64,000 nt of DNA from Streptomyces silvae (GTDB lineage Bacteria; Actinomycetota; Actinomycetes; Streptomycetales; Streptomycetaceae), in the NCBI RefSeq assembly GCF_016745505.1, contig NZ_JAERUC010000016.1:62001-126000 (forward strand). Reading direction: 5' to 3'. Every line of letters begins with the position of its first letter. The stretch's first letter is position 1. Below are positions 47,152-55,676 of the stretch, piece after piece. The position numbers and the translations under genes are program-made. A model generated the notes under the pieces. That model did not search any database, was not told where the DNA came from, and saw only the letters and a program-made list of their open reading frames with translations.

Positions 47152-47904
47152 TCATACCGCGGTGGCGGTGATCCGCTCGCTTTCGACGCGCTTGGCCAGC
47201 CCGTTCGCGTCCAGCCGGTCCAGGTGGCGGCAGAGGACCACGGAGCCCCCGGCGGCCAGCGGCGCGAGGAGTCCGGCGGACAGCCCCTCCCAGGTGTCGT
47301 ACGTACGGCCCGTCAGGAGCCTGGATCCCGGGCCGAGTCCCCGCTCCACCGCGTCCTCGCGGGCGCGGGCGACGAGCTGGTCCCCCGTCAGGACGGCGCC
47401 GCCCACCGACAGCGCGGGGGCCGCCGGGTCCACCGGGGCGTACGGGGCGAAGCGGTCGCCCTGGCCGGGCACCTCGACCGCGTAGTCCGCGAACCCTTCG
47501 GGAGCCTGCGGGAACCGGCCGCCCAGCGGACGCAGGGCCAGCGCGACCCGCTCACCACGGCACGCGCGCGCCCGGTCGAGCGTGTCCGGCCCGCTGACGA
47601 CCAGATCGGCCGAGGCCGGGTCGCCCTGCACCTCGGCGACGACCCCCACCGACGAGCAGGCGAGCAGCCAGACGGCCGACTGCCAGTGCGCGGGGAGCAG
47701 CAGCACGAGCCGGTCGCCGGGCTCGGCGGCCAGGTCGCCCTGGAGCAGATTGGCGGTCTTGGCCACCCAATTGGCGAAGGTGGCCACCGACAGTTCGACG
47801 CGCTCTCCGGTTGCGTCGTCGTAGAAGGTGACGAGGGGACGGGCGGGGTCCGCGGCGAGCGCGGATCGCAGCAGGTCGGCGGGGGTGCGATCACTGGCGT
47901 TCAT
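47152..47904 (-). CDS. TIGR03089 family protein (AMP-binding-like, truncated)
   Basis: A 250-residue actinobacterial protein that resembles the N-terminal part of AMP-binding acyl-CoA synthetases (LAAEPGDRLVLLLPAHWQSA) but is about half the length and lacks the adenylation signature and C-terminal domain. I recall it as the TIGR03089 family, which is restricted to actinobacteria, also beside an LCP gene in Mycobacterium. The ATG at 47904 is preceded by a TACCCT box seven bases away. It lies 186 bases upstream of LCP copy 5. Its role is unknown; a scaffold or substrate-binding function is possible. Confidence 0.85.
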   Translation of the reverse strand: MNASDRTPADLLRSALAADPARPLVTFYDDATGERVELSVATFANWVAKTANLLQGDLAAEPGDRLVLLLPAHWQSAVWLLACSSVGVVAEVQGDPASADLVVSGPDTLDRARACRGERVALALRPLGGRFPQAPEGFADYAVEVPGQGDRFAPYAPVDPAAPALSVGGAVLTGDQLVARAREDAVERGLGPGSRLLTGRTYDTWEGLSAGLLAPLAAGGSVVLCRHLDRLDANGLAKRVESERITATAV

Positions 47905-47911
47905 CCGCGCA

Positions 47912-47917
47912 AGGGTA
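47912..47917 (-). promoter_or_regulatory. Candidate -10 box for leaderless TIGR03089 mRNA
   Basis: TACCCT on the minus strand is seven bases before the ATG at 47904, with no ribosome site between. This spacing favours a leaderless message. Confidence 0.35.
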
Positions 47918-48044
47918 CGCGGCGCGCGCGGGCCCGGGCGGGTGCGACGAGTGGCCCGTACACCGGTTCGGCAGACGGTGCGTCAACTGCTGGCGGCTTT
48001 ACTCCAGTAGCCGGGAATGCCGGACTCTGTCAAGGATTTCCTGT

Positions 48045-49502
48045 ATGCGTGCACTTCTTGCAACCTCGATCGGCGTCACCTGCGCGACGGCACTCACCCT
48101 CCCGCTCGCCGCGCCCGCTCCCGCCGCCCCCGCCCAGGCCCCGGTCGCGCAGGCGCCCGCGGCCGCTCCCGCCGAACCCGCGGGCTCGACCCAGTCACTG
48201 CCCCTGCGGCCGCTCACCGACGCGGTCCCGCGGTCCACCGGCAAACCCACCGAATCCCTGAATCCCTCGGCCGCACAAGGGCTGCTGCGGCGTGACTCGC
48301 ACCGCTTCTCGCTCGTCGGCGTGGTCTGGGACGACGCCGACACCGAACTGCACGGCACCGTCCAGGTCCGCACCCGGGCCACCGGCACCACCAAGTGGTC
48401 GGGCTGGCAGTCCCTGGAGACCCACAACACCGACCACGCCGCCGACGCGGGCAGCCCCGAACGCGAGTCGGGCACCGTGCGCGGCTCCACCGCCCCCCTC
48501 TGGGTCGGCGACTCGGACGGCGTCGAGGTGCGCGTACGGTCCGAGACCGCGGGACCGCGGAGCGGCGCCCCCGACACCGCGCCCCTCCCCAAGGGCCTCC
48601 AGGTGGAGCTGGTCGACCCGGGCGACGACCCGGAGCCGGAAACCGCCGGGGCCACCCCGGCCACCGGCGCCCCGTCCGCCGTCACTCCCTCGGCGGGCAC
48701 CGCGACCCCCGCGACGGCGACGCCCGCCTCGGCCGCCCAGCCCGGCGCGCTCCCGGAGGCCCCGGCCCTCAGCACGGCCGCCGCCGAGAGCTCTGCGGTC
48801 AACGCCGACCTGGCACCGCTCGGTGCCGCCGAGATCCCCGCCCTGAGCAAGGCCGAGTCGGAGGAGCAGGCGGTCGTCGCGGCGGGCGCCAAGCCGTTCG
48901 TGGGGCCGCGCCCGCGTATCGTCACCCGCAAGGGCTGGGGCGCCGACGAGAGCCTGCGTGAGCGCGCCTTCGCGTACACCTCGACGGTCAAGGCCGCGTT
49001 CATCCACCACAGCGCCACCGGCAACAACTACACCTGCGCCCAGGCGCCCTCCGTCCTGCGCAGTATCTACCGCTACCACGTCAAGAGCAGCGGCTGGCGC
49101 GACTTCGGCTACAACTTCGCCGTCGACAAGTGCGGGAACATCTACGAGGGGCGCGCCGGAGGCGTGACGAAGGCGGTCCTCGGCGCCCACACCCTCGGTT
49201 TCAACACGAACAGCATGGGCATCGCGGTACTCGGGACGTACAGCTCGAAGAACCCGCCCGCGGCGGCGGTCACCGCCATCGCCAAGCTCACCGCCTGGAA
49301 GCTCGGCCTGTTCGGCCGCAACCCCAAGGGCAAGGTCACGCTCGTCTCCGGCGGCAGCGGGAAGTACAAGAAGGGTGCGAAGGCCAAACTCAACGTCATC
49401 TCCGGGCACCGCGACGGGTTCGCAACCGAATGCCCCGGAATCCGTCTTTACAACAAGCTCGGCACGGCCCGGACCAGTTCGGCGAAGCTGCAGGGCCGCT
49501 GA
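48045..49502 (+). CDS. Secreted PGRP-type N-acetylmuramoyl-L-alanine amidase
   Basis: A 485-residue secreted enzyme with a signal peptide (about 1-28, ending Ala-rich), a long Ala/Pro/Thr-rich linker region (about 170-290), and a C-terminal amidase_2/PGRP domain (about 298-480). Zinc ligands are likely in FIHHSATGNN, VLGAHTLGFN and ATECPG, with DFGYNFAVDKCGNIYEGRAG between. It would cut the amide between muramic acid and the stem peptide. The ATG has AAGGA nine bases upstream. It is divergent from TIGR03089 and fits wall remodelling near the LCP genes. Confidence 0.93.
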   Translation: MRALLATSIGVTCATALTLPLAAPAPAAPAQAPVAQAPAAAPAEPAGSTQSLPLRPLTDAVPRSTGKPTESLNPSAAQGLLRRDSHRFSLVGVVWDDADTELHGTVQVRTRATGTTKWSGWQSLETHNTDHAADAGSPERESGTVRGSTAPLWVGDSDGVEVRVRSETAGPRSGAPDTAPLPKGLQVELVDPGDDPEPETAGATPATGAPSAVTPSAGTATPATATPASAAQPGALPEAPALSTAAAESSAVNADLAPLGAAEIPALSKAESEEQAVVAAGAKPFVGPRPRIVTRKGWGADESLRERAFAYTSTVKAAFIHHSATGNNYTCAQAPSVLRSIYRYHVKSSGWRDFGYNFAVDKCGNIYEGRAGGVTKAVLGAHTLGFNTNSMGIAVLGTYSSKNPPAAAVTAIAKLTAWKLGLFGRNPKGKVTLVSGGSGKYKKGAKAKLNVISGHRDGFATECPGIRLYNKLGTARTSSAKLQGR

Positions 49503-49580
49503 CCGGGAGGCTCCGAACGGTCTGCATACACTGGCCAGCCGAAACGAGGCCCGGCCCCAGCAGGAAGCAGAGACGGTGCT

Positions 49581-50672
49581 GTGACAGAGGCAAAAGAAGC
49601 GATCCTCCTGGTCGGTGGCAAGGGCACCCGGCTGCGCCCGCTCACGGTGCACACCCCGAAGCCGATGGTCCCGGCGGCGGGGGTGCCCTTCCTCACGCAC
49701 CAGCTGGCGCGTGCCAGGGCGGCCGGGGTGGAGCACATCGTGCTCGCGACGTCCTACCTCGCGGAGGTGTTCGAACCGTATTTCGGTGACGGTTCGTCGC
49801 TCGGCCTCTCCATCGAGTACGTCACCGAGGACGAACCCCTCGGTACCGGCGGAGCCATCCGGAACGTGGCGTCCCGCCTGGCCTCGGGCCCGGACGAACC
49901 CGTCATCGTGTTCAACGGGGACATCCTCACCGGCCTCGACATCCGGGCCCTGGTCGGGGCGCACGCCACCTCGGGAGCGGACGTCTCGCTGCACCTCACC
50001 AGGGTGGAGGACCCGCGCGCCTTCGGTCTCGTGCCGACGGACGCCACCGGCAGGGTGACGGCCTTCCTGGAGAAGCCGCAGACCCCCGAGGAGATAGTCA
50101 CCGACCAGATCAACGCGGGGGCGTACATCTTCCGCCGGTCGGTCATCGACACGATCCCGGCCGGCCGGCCGGTCTCCGTGGAGCGCGAGACCTTCCCCGG
50201 GCTGCTGGCCGACGGCGCGCATCTCCAGGGCATGGTGGACTCCACGTACTGGCTGGACCTCGGCACCCCGCAGGCGTTCGTCCGCGGCTCCGCCGACCTG
50301 GTCCTCGGCCGCGCCCCGTCGCCCGCGGTCCCCGGCCGCTGCGGCGACCGGCTCGTCCTGCCCACCGCCTCGGTGGCCGCCGACGCCAAGCTCACCGGCG
50401 GCACGGTCATCGGCGAGGGCGCGCTGATCGGCGAGGGCGCCAGGATCTCCGGCTCCACCGTGCTGGACGGCGCCGTCGTGGAGCCGGGCGCGGTGATCAC
50501 CGACTCGCTGGTCGGAGCCGGTGCCAGGATCGGGGCCCGGTCCGTGCTCACGGGCGCGGTCATCGGCGACGGGGCCCGAGTGGGCGCCGACAACGAACTG
50601 CGGGACGGGATCCGCGTCTGGTGCGGCGCGGTCCTGCCGGACGCCTCGGTCCGCTTCTCCTCCGACCAGTGA
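49581..50672 (+). CDS. Sugar-1-phosphate nucleotidyltransferase (mannose-1-phosphate guanylyltransferase-like)
   Basis: A 363-residue two-domain enzyme. The nucleotidyltransferase domain has LVGGKGTRLRPLTVHTPKP and the metal-binding FNGDIL; the C-terminal third is a left-handed beta-helix of hexapeptide-like repeats (GGTVIGEGALIGEGARISGS). It resembles GDP-mannose pyrophosphorylase, as in the mycobacterial gene next to fbiB that I recall as manB/Rv3264c. GDP-mannose would feed mannosylation of lipids and proteins. GTG at 49581 is used; no strong ribosome site is visible beyond GCAGAG. UDP- or dTDP-sugar synthesis is the alternative. Confidence 0.87.
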   Translation: MTEAKEAILLVGGKGTRLRPLTVHTPKPMVPAAGVPFLTHQLARARAAGVEHIVLATSYLAEVFEPYFGDGSSLGLSIEYVTEDEPLGTGGAIRNVASRLASGPDEPVIVFNGDILTGLDIRALVGAHATSGADVSLHLTRVEDPRAFGLVPTDATGRVTAFLEKPQTPEEIVTDQINAGAYIFRRSVIDTIPAGRPVSVERETFPGLLADGAHLQGMVDSTYWLDLGTPQAFVRGSADLVLGRAPSPAVPGRCGDRLVLPTASVAADAKLTGGTVIGEGALIGEGARISGSTVLDGAVVEPGAVITDSLVGAGARIGARSVLTGAVIGDGARVGADNELRDGIRVWCGAVLPDASVRFSSDQ

Positions 50673-50740
50673 CCCGCGACCGGTGACCCGCGACCGGTGA
50701 CCCGGTGCACCTGCGGCGCCGGAAAGGTCCCTGTCGGCCT

Positions 50741-50746
50741 TACCCT
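50741..50746 (+). promoter_or_regulatory. Candidate -10 box for the DNA glycosylase gene
   Basis: TACCCT lies 34 bases before GTG 50780 in an AT-richer patch, so transcription may begin near 50753 with a short leader. The -35 is unclear. Confidence 0.3.
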
Positions 50747-50779
50747 CGTTAGGCACCCCGACGACCGAGGACCTCACCC

Positions 50780-51790
50780 GTGGCAGGACGCTTCGTACCC
50801 CGCACCACCGCTGTGCCCCGGCAGGATCCGGGGACCGGTGCCGGTACCGGTCCGACGGATGGCCCGCCCCGGACCCGGACCTGGACCCCGCCGGGCCCGC
50901 TCGACCTCCGGCTGGTCCTGAGCCCGCTGCGGCGCGGCCCCGCGGACCCGGCCTACCGTGCGCTGCCCGACGGATCCTTCTGGCGGGCGACCCGCACCCC
51001 GGCGGGCCCCGGCACCCTGCGCGTCTCGGCGTCCTCCGGCGGCAGCGTCTCGGCGGCGGCCTGGGGGCCGGGCGCGCAGTGGCTCCTGGACGGGCTCCCG
51101 GCGCTGCTCGGCGCGGGCGACACCCCTGAGGACTTCCGCCCGCGCCACCGGCTGCTCGCCCTGACCCAGCGCAGCCGGCCCGGGCTGCGGCTGCTGCGCA
51201 CCGGGCTGGTCATGGAGTCCCTGATCCCGTCGATCCTGGAACAGAAGGTCACGACCGACGAGGCCTACCGCGCCTGGCGGCTGCTGCTCCGCACCTACGG
51301 CACCCCCGCGCCCGGCCCCGCCGACGTGACGTTCGGCACGTACGGCCTGTACGTCATGCCCGACGCCAGGACCTGGTCGCTGATCCCGTCCTGGGAGTGG
51401 CACCGGGCGGGCGTGGACGCGAAACGCTCCGCCACGATCCTGCGCGCGGTCCGGGTGGCCCGGCGCATGGAGGAGGCGGCGGCCATGGAGCTCCCCGAGG
51501 CGACGGCCCGGCTCCAGCTGATCCCGGGCATCGGCCCCTGGACGGCGGCGGAGACCCTCCAGCGCTCGAACGGCGCGGCGGACGCGGTGACGGTCGGCGA
51601 CCTCCACCTGCCGGGCATCGTCGGCCACGCCCTGGCGGACAACAGGAACGCCGACGACGAGGAGATGCTCGCGCTCCTCGCCCCGTACGAGGGCCAGCGC
51701 CACCGAGCGACCCGCCTGATCATGCTCTCGGGCCGCACCCCGGCCCGCCGGGCCCCCCGGATGACGCCCCGGAACATCGCCCGGCTGTGA
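50780..51790 (+). CDS. DNA-3-methyladenine glycosylase, AlkA-like (HhH-GPD)
   Basis: A 336-residue HhH-GPD glycosylase for alkylated base excision. The helix-hairpin-helix and catalytic region are LQLIPGIGPWTAAETLQRS and AVTVGDLHLPG, with the catalytic Asp274. A Pro/Gly-rich 45-residue N-terminus precedes an AlkA-like domain. Lacking the iron-sulfur Cys cluster of EndoIII/MutY, it is AlkA-like. It stands between the nucleotidyltransferase and the fbi genes; the context does not explain it. Confidence 0.9.
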   Translation: MAGRFVPRTTAVPRQDPGTGAGTGPTDGPPRTRTWTPPGPLDLRLVLSPLRRGPADPAYRALPDGSFWRATRTPAGPGTLRVSASSGGSVSAAAWGPGAQWLLDGLPALLGAGDTPEDFRPRHRLLALTQRSRPGLRLLRTGLVMESLIPSILEQKVTTDEAYRAWRLLLRTYGTPAPGPADVTFGTYGLYVMPDARTWSLIPSWEWHRAGVDAKRSATILRAVRVARRMEEAAAMELPEATARLQLIPGIGPWTAAETLQRSNGAADAVTVGDLHLPGIVGHALADNRNADDEEMLALLAPYEGQRHRATRLIMLSGRTPARRAPRMTPRNIARL

Positions 51791-51811
51791 CCGGCGGCCG
51801 CGGGGCCCGCC

Positions 51812-53134
51812 TCAGCGCACCGCGATGAAGGCGCCCGCGTCCCGGGCGGGCCGCGGCGGAGGAGTCCCCTTCGGGTGTCCCACGGCCACCGCGCCCAGCG
51901 GGTCCCAGGACTCCGGCAGGTCCAGCACCTCACGGACCACGGACCGGCAGAACATCGTCGAGGACACCCACGCCGAACCGAGCCGCTCACCCGCGAGCGC
52001 CACCAGGAAGTTCTGCACGCCCGCACCGGCCGCGACCACGAACATCTCGCGCTCCGCGGTGTCCCGGCGCTCGTCCCCGTAGTGGTGCGAGCCGTCCATC
52101 ACGAGGCACGGCACCGCCAGATACGGCGCGTTGCGCAGGACGTCGCCCCGCCGGACCCGCTTGGCGACCGACTCCTCGCTGCGGCCGTCGCGCCGCAGAT
52201 CGGCGATCCACGCGTCCCGCATGGCGTCCAGCAGCCGGTGTCGCGACTCCTCCGACTCCAGCAGGACGAACCTCCACGGGGTGGTGTGGTGGGGAGCCGG
52301 AGCCGTCACGGCCGCCGCCACCGCCCGTCGTACGGCGCCGGGGTCGACCGGTTCGTCGGTGAACTCCCGCACCGTGCGCCGGAGGTTCAGCGCTTCCCGC
52401 ACCGCCTCGGACGTACCCAGCCGGAACATGTCGTCGGCCGCGACCCGCACCATCGCGCGGGCGCCCTCGTCCCCGGACGCGTCCGCCACCACATGGGGGA
52501 GTCCGCGCACCACCGCGACCGGCAGCCCGGACGCCTTGCCCTTCACCAGGTCACCGGCCGAGGCCAGTTCGTCGGCGGTGGCCACGACGGTGGCGCTCAG
52601 CGGATTGCCGTACCCGTCGGTGCCGCCCCGCAGATCGTCCAGGACCCTGACCCCGGCCGCGCCGATCGCCACGTCGGTGAGGCCGTTGCGCCAAGGGCGG
52701 CCGAAGGTGTCGGTGACGACGACCCCGACCTCGACCCCGAGCGCGTCCCGCAGGCCGTCCCGGATCAGCCGGGCCGACGCGTCCGGTTCCTCGGGCAGCA
52801 GGAGCACCGTCCCGGCCGGGGTGTTCGAGGCGTCGACCCCGGCGGCGGCCATGACGAGCCCCTGCCGGTTCTCCACGATCCTGAGCGTCCCGCGCCGGGC
52901 GACCACGCGGACCGTCTCGGCGTCGATCGCCGCCTCCCGGTCGGTGGCCTCGACGATCCGGCCCTCGGCCTTGGAGACGATCTTCGAGGTGACCAGCAGG
53001 ACGTCGCCGTCCACCAGGCCCGGCTCGGTGGCGGCGATCAGCTTCGCGAGGTCGTCGCCCTCCCGCACCTCGGGCATCCCGGGCAGCGCCCACACCCGGT
53101 AGGAGGGCGCGGCCCCGGCCGGCCCGCCGCTCAT
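51812..53134 (-). CDS. fbiB: Coenzyme F420:L-glutamate ligase FbiB with FMN reductase domain
   Basis: A 440-residue two-domain enzyme of F420 biosynthesis. The N-terminal half (about 1-250) is the F420-0 gamma-glutamyl ligase ([55 protein letters not shown]). The C-terminal half (about 250-440) is a nitroreductase-like FMN domain ([27 protein letters not shown]) that completes F420 maturation in actinobacteria. Its ATG overlaps the fbiA stop by four bases, so the pair is coupled. F420 supports redox enzymes and antibiotic biosynthesis. Confidence 0.97.
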   Translation of the reverse strand: MSGGPAGAAPSYRVWALPGMPEVREGDDLAKLIAATEPGLVDGDVLLVTSKIVSKAEGRIVEATDREAAIDAETVRVVARRGTLRIVENRQGLVMAAAGVDASNTPAGTVLLLPEEPDASARLIRDGLRDALGVEVGVVVTDTFGRPWRNGLTDVAIGAAGVRVLDDLRGGTDGYGNPLSATVVATADELASAGDLVKGKASGLPVAVVRGLPHVVADASGDEGARAMVRVAADDMFRLGTSEAVREALNLRRTVREFTDEPVDPGAVRRAVAAAVTAPAPHHTTPWRFVLLESEESRHRLLDAMRDAWIADLRRDGRSEESVAKRVRRGDVLRNAPYLAVPCLVMDGSHHYGDERRDTAEREMFVVAAGAGVQNFLVALAGERLGSAWVSSTMFCRSVVREVLDLPESWDPLGAVAVGHPKGTPPPRPARDAGAFIAVR

Positions 53135-54087
53135 GCCCGTACCTCCTCGGCCAGCGCCAGGGCCTGCCGGGCCATCTCGGCGGTGGCGTCCACGTCCGTC
53201 ATCATCAGCGGGACGGCGCGGCAGCGGATGCCCGCCGCCTCGATCTCGCCGACCGCTCCCTCGTCCACGCTGTCGACGAGCCAGCCGTCGAGCAGACCCG
53301 AACCGTAGTGCTGGGCGACGGCCGCGGCGGTGGACTCGACGCCCACGGCGGCCAGCACCTTGTCGGCCATGCCGCGCACGGGCGCGTCACCGACGATGGG
53401 GGAGAGCCCGACGACCGGGACCCCGGCCTCGGCGATCGCCTCCCGGATGCCGGGCACGGCAAGGATGGTGCCCACGGACACCACGGGGTTCGACGGCGGG
53501 AAGACGATGACGTCGGACTCGGCGATGGCCTCCAGCACGCCCGGTGCCGGCTTGGCCTGCTCCGCGCCCACCGGCACGACGGCCTGCGCGGGTACGGAGG
53601 CGCGCAGCTTCACCCAGTACTCCTGGAAGTGGACGGCCTTGCTCTCGCCGTCGACGTCCACCGCGACATGCGTCTCGACACGGTCGTCGGACATCGGGAT
53701 CAGCCGGACCCCCGGCTTCCACCGGGCGCAGAGGGCCTCGGTGACCGCGCTCAGCGGGTAGCCCGCCGCGAGCATCTGCGTACGGACGATGTGGGTCGCG
53801 AAGTCACGGTCGCCGAGACCGAACCACTCGGGCCCCACCCCGTACGCCGCGAGCTCGTCCTTGACCCGGAAGCTCTCGTCGGTACGCCCCCAGCCCTGCT
53901 CCTCGTTGATGCCACCGCCGAGGGTGTACATCACGGTGTCGAGGTCGGGGCAGACCTTCAGTCCGAACAGATGGATGTCGTCGCCGGTGTTGCCGATCAC
54001 CGTGATGTCCGCGTCGGGCGCGGCCTGTTTGAGGCCACGCAGGAAACGAGCACCACCGATACCGCCGGCCAGAACCACAATGCGCAT
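53131..54087 (-). CDS. fbiA: FbiA, 2-phospho-L-lactate/phosphoenolpyruvyl transferase of F420
   Basis: A 318-residue CofD-type enzyme that transfers the phosphoenolpyruvate- or lactate-derived group to Fo to form the F420 precursor. Motifs are [15 protein letters not shown] at the N-terminus and [16 protein letters not shown] later. ATG at 54087 gives MRIVVLAGG; a TTG two codons earlier is possible. It overlaps fbiB and is transcribed from a region filled by 52-bp repeats. In Mycobacterium fbiA-fbiB lie beside whiB2, which I recall; here a cysteine dioxygenase-like gene is interposed. Confidence 0.97.
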   Translation of the reverse strand: MRIVVLAGGIGGARFLRGLKQAAPDADITVIGNTGDDIHLFGLKVCPDLDTVMYTLGGGINEEQGWGRTDESFRVKDELAAYGVGPEWFGLGDRDFATHIVRTQMLAAGYPLSAVTEALCARWKPGVRLIPMSDDRVETHVAVDVDGESKAVHFQEYWVKLRASVPAQAVVPVGAEQAKPAPGVLEAIAESDVIVFPPSNPVVSVGTILAVPGIREAIAEAGVPVVGLSPIVGDAPVRGMADKVLAAVGVESTAAAVAQHYGSGLLDGWLVDSVDEGAVGEIEAAGIRCRAVPLMMTDVDATAEMARQALALAEEVRA

Positions 54088-54097
54088 GCCCAACAGT

Positions 54098-54236
54098 CTG
54101 TCAGGCGAAGCCTGATCATTGTGGGGGTGGTGGCGGGCGACGGGTGGGACTGTCAGGCGAAGCCTGATCGATGTGGGGGTGGTGGCGGGCGACGGGTGGG
54201 GCTGTCAGGCGAAGCCTGATCATTGTGGGGGTGGTC
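54098..54236. repeat. 52-bp tandem repeat with stable mini-hairpin between fbiA and cysteine dioxygenase gene
   Basis: Units begin at 54098, 54150 and 54202; the third is partial. Each starts with CTGTCAGGCGAAGCCTGAT, in which TCAGGC and GCCTGA are perfect arms around a GAA loop. GCGAAGC is a known unusually stable DNA mini-hairpin. A GTGGGGGTGGTGGCGGGCGA G-rich stretch follows. Copies differ at only a few bases (ATT versus GAT after the hairpin). The third unit runs into the stop codon of the cysteine dioxygenase gene, so the array spans the whole gap before fbiA. Confidence 0.92.
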
Positions 54237-54735
54237 AGGCCGGGACGGCGTCCTCGGCGGCTGCGGCGCACTGTGTGGCGTGCATCGGCATGTCGGTCAG
54301 GCCGGGGAAGTAGATGTGCAGGCTGACGGCCGGCTCCAGGGAGTCGTTGACGACCTCGTGGACGTACCCCGGGGCGAAGACGCGCTGCGCACCCGCGTCC
54401 AGGGCCTGCGGCCCGCGCTCGGTGTGCTCGGTCAACTCGCCGTCCAGGACCGTGAGTACGCCGGAGGACAGGCCGTGGTCGTGGCGGCCGCTGCCCTGGC
54501 CGGGGACCCAGCTCAGCAGCCATACCTCGTAGCCCGGCCCCGTCTGGAGCCGGTGGTACCAGCGGGTCGTGGTGTCGTACCTGACGAGCGGCGCCCACCG
54601 GTCGCGGTCGGCGGCGATGGAGCGGGCGAGTCCGGCGAATCCGGCCACGGTGGAGGGGTGGGGGCTGGCCGGCTGGAGGAGGTGCTGGACCTCGAGGATG
54701 TCGCCGGCGATCGAAAGGTCGCTGTCGCTGTTCAT
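54235..54735 (-). CDS. Cysteine dioxygenase-family cupin protein
   Basis: A 166-residue cupin resembling cysteine dioxygenase type I, the iron enzyme oxidising cysteine to cysteine sulfinate. Predicted iron ligands are His85 and His87 (GRHDHGLSSG) and His126 (GYVHEVVND). Bacterial members may act on cysteine or other thiols such as 3-mercaptopropionate. Its stop lies inside the 52-bp repeat array. It is upstream of fbiA on the same strand and divergent from whiB across 650 bases. The sulfur link to F420 or the WhiB iron-sulfur cluster is speculative. Confidence 0.88.
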   Translation of the reverse strand: MNSDSDLSIAGDILEVQHLLQPASPHPSTVAGFAGLARSIAADRDRWAPLVRYDTTTRWYHRLQTGPGYEVWLLSWVPGQGSGRHDHGLSSGVLTVLDGELTEHTERGPQALDAGAQRVFAPGYVHEVVNDSLEPAVSLHIYFPGLTDMPMHATQCAAAAEDAVPA

Positions 54736-54839
54736 GGGTGCGGTGGTTCCTCGGCATGTGGGTGCGCGTGCGGGGGGTCGCGGAGACCGGAATGCGATGA
54801 AACGAAGAGCTGGATCAGAGCTGGAGCGCTAGGGCTCAA

Positions 54840-54854
54840 CAGCTGTGACAGCTG
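54840..54854. promoter_or_regulatory. Inverted repeat CAGCTG-TGA-CAGCTG
   Basis: Two CAGCTG palindromes separated by TGA form a symmetric site 105 bases upstream of the cysteine dioxygenase start, within a run of AGCTGGA and CAACAGC motifs. It is a candidate operator for that gene or part of a repeat-prone leader. Confidence 0.3.
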
Positions 54855-55000
54855 GAACAGCAACAGCGAGCCTGGACAGCCGTACGGAACCCACGAGTGT
54901 GGGTCGTGTACGTCACTGCGGTCGCATGCATGGTGTCAAGGAGACCGGGTGGGTCCGTCCCCTGTCAACTCAATGACCGATTTGGCGGCAATGTTTCACC

Positions 55001-55021
55001 CCATCCGGTTGCGCCGGATGG
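55001..55021. other. Hairpin 1 upstream of whiB
   Basis: CCATCCGG and CCGGATGG are perfect eight-base arms with a TTGCG loop, followed at a distance by AGAAAGGTTTT. In the plus direction it looks like a terminator or attenuator. It lies about 365 bases before whiB. Confidence 0.5.
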
Positions 55022-55061
55022 AGAAAGGTTTTGGCACCCACAACAGGGGCAAGGTGGCGCA

Positions 55062-55087
55062 TCAACCGCGTCCGTAAACGCGGTTGA
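55062..55087. other. Hairpin 2 upstream of whiB
   Basis: Perfect ten-base arms (55062-55071 and 55078-55087) surround a six-base loop. It follows hairpin 1 by 40 bases. Together they could end a short unannotated transcript or act as a leader structure. Confidence 0.5.
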
Positions 55088-55157
55088 AAGTCCGTGACCC
55101 TACTGTGATCTTGGTCGCTTCGGTGATCAAATCGAAACATCGGTGCCGCCTCGCTCG

Positions 55158-55172
55158 TCTCACACGGTGAGA
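55158..55172. promoter_or_regulatory. Inverted repeat TCTCAC-ACG-GTGAGA in the whiB promoter region
   Basis: Perfect six-base arms with a three-base spacer lie about 215 bases upstream of whiB, in the AT-rich segment. It could be a binding site for a developmental regulator. The half-site order is the reverse of the BldD consensus as I recall it, so I do not call BldD. Confidence 0.35.
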
Positions 55173-55385
55173 AACGCGGCTGGATGACGACGGTGGCATA
55201 TGTCAGGTTTTTGGTGATTTGGACACTTAGCGCATACGCTTGGTTCCGCAGAGTGAATACCAAGGCCAATAGCAGATCTTCGCTTGACTGGCCCGAAGCT
55301 ACACACTTGTAATTTCACTCGTGTCGTTCGGCCGCATCGATAACGGCCGCATCACGGGGACGCAAGAGACAGACGAGGGGCGCAC

Positions 55386-55649
55386 ATGACCGAGCTGTTC
55401 CAGCAACTGCTGGTCGAGGACGCGGACGAGGAGCTCGGCTGGCAGGAGCGCGCGCTGTGCGCCCAGACCGACCCCGAGTCCTTCTTTCCCGAGAAGGGCG
55501 GCTCCACCCGCGAGGCCAAGAAGGTCTGTCTCGCCTGCGAAGTCCGCTCCGAGTGCCTCGAGTACGCCCTCAACAACGACGAACGATTCGGGATCTGGGG
55601 CGGTCTCTCCGAGCGCGAGCGGCGCCGTCTGAAGAAGGCGGCCATCTGA
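55386..55649 (+). CDS. whiB: WhiB iron-sulfur developmental regulator
   Basis: An 87-residue Wbl protein. Four cysteines (Cys25, Cys48, Cys51, Cys57) form the CX22CX2CX5C pattern that binds a 4Fe-4S cluster. The conserved turn is GIWGG (69-73), followed by the basic helix ERERRRLKKAA for DNA contact. WhiB works with WhiA and the primary sigma factor to start sporulation septation in aerial hyphae. Its sequence matches the founder WhiB rather than paralogues such as WhiD, to my recall. The gene has a good GAGGGGCG ribosome site. A strong terminator follows. Confidence 0.98.
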   Translation: MTELFQQLLVEDADEELGWQERALCAQTDPESFFPEKGGSTREAKKVCLACEVRSECLEYALNNDERFGIWGGLSERERRRLKKAAI

Positions 55650-55676
55650 CGCCGCGCACCCGGACGCCGGGACGGC

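Larger units (their letters stand above)
54736..55385 (+). promoter_or_regulatory. Long intergenic region and whiB leader
   Basis: This is the longest gene-poor stretch in the window (650 bases), between the divergent cysteine dioxygenase and whiB genes, and AT-rich for this genome in 55090-55330. It contains repeated AGCTGGA/CAGCTG motifs at 54805-54860, two tandem hairpins at 55001-55087, two GTGATC repeats 18 bases apart (55105-55110, 55123-55128), an inverted repeat at 55158-55172, and a GATAACGGCC stretch just before whiB. whiB of other Streptomyces is known to have more than one promoter. No convincing small ORF or RNA gene is seen. Confidence 0.6.

Noticed and set aside
54098..54236. 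CRISPR array
   Set aside because: Repeats are contiguous tandem 52-bp units with no variable spacers, and there are no cas genes.
55158..55172. BldD site upstream of whiB
   Set aside because: The inverted repeat has CTCAC first and GTGAG second, opposite to the consensus as I recall it; left as an unnamed site.
54970..55269. A 99-residue minus-strand ORF in the whiB leader
   Set aside because: Composition is unlike coding sequence of this genome, and there is no ribosome site or family resemblance.
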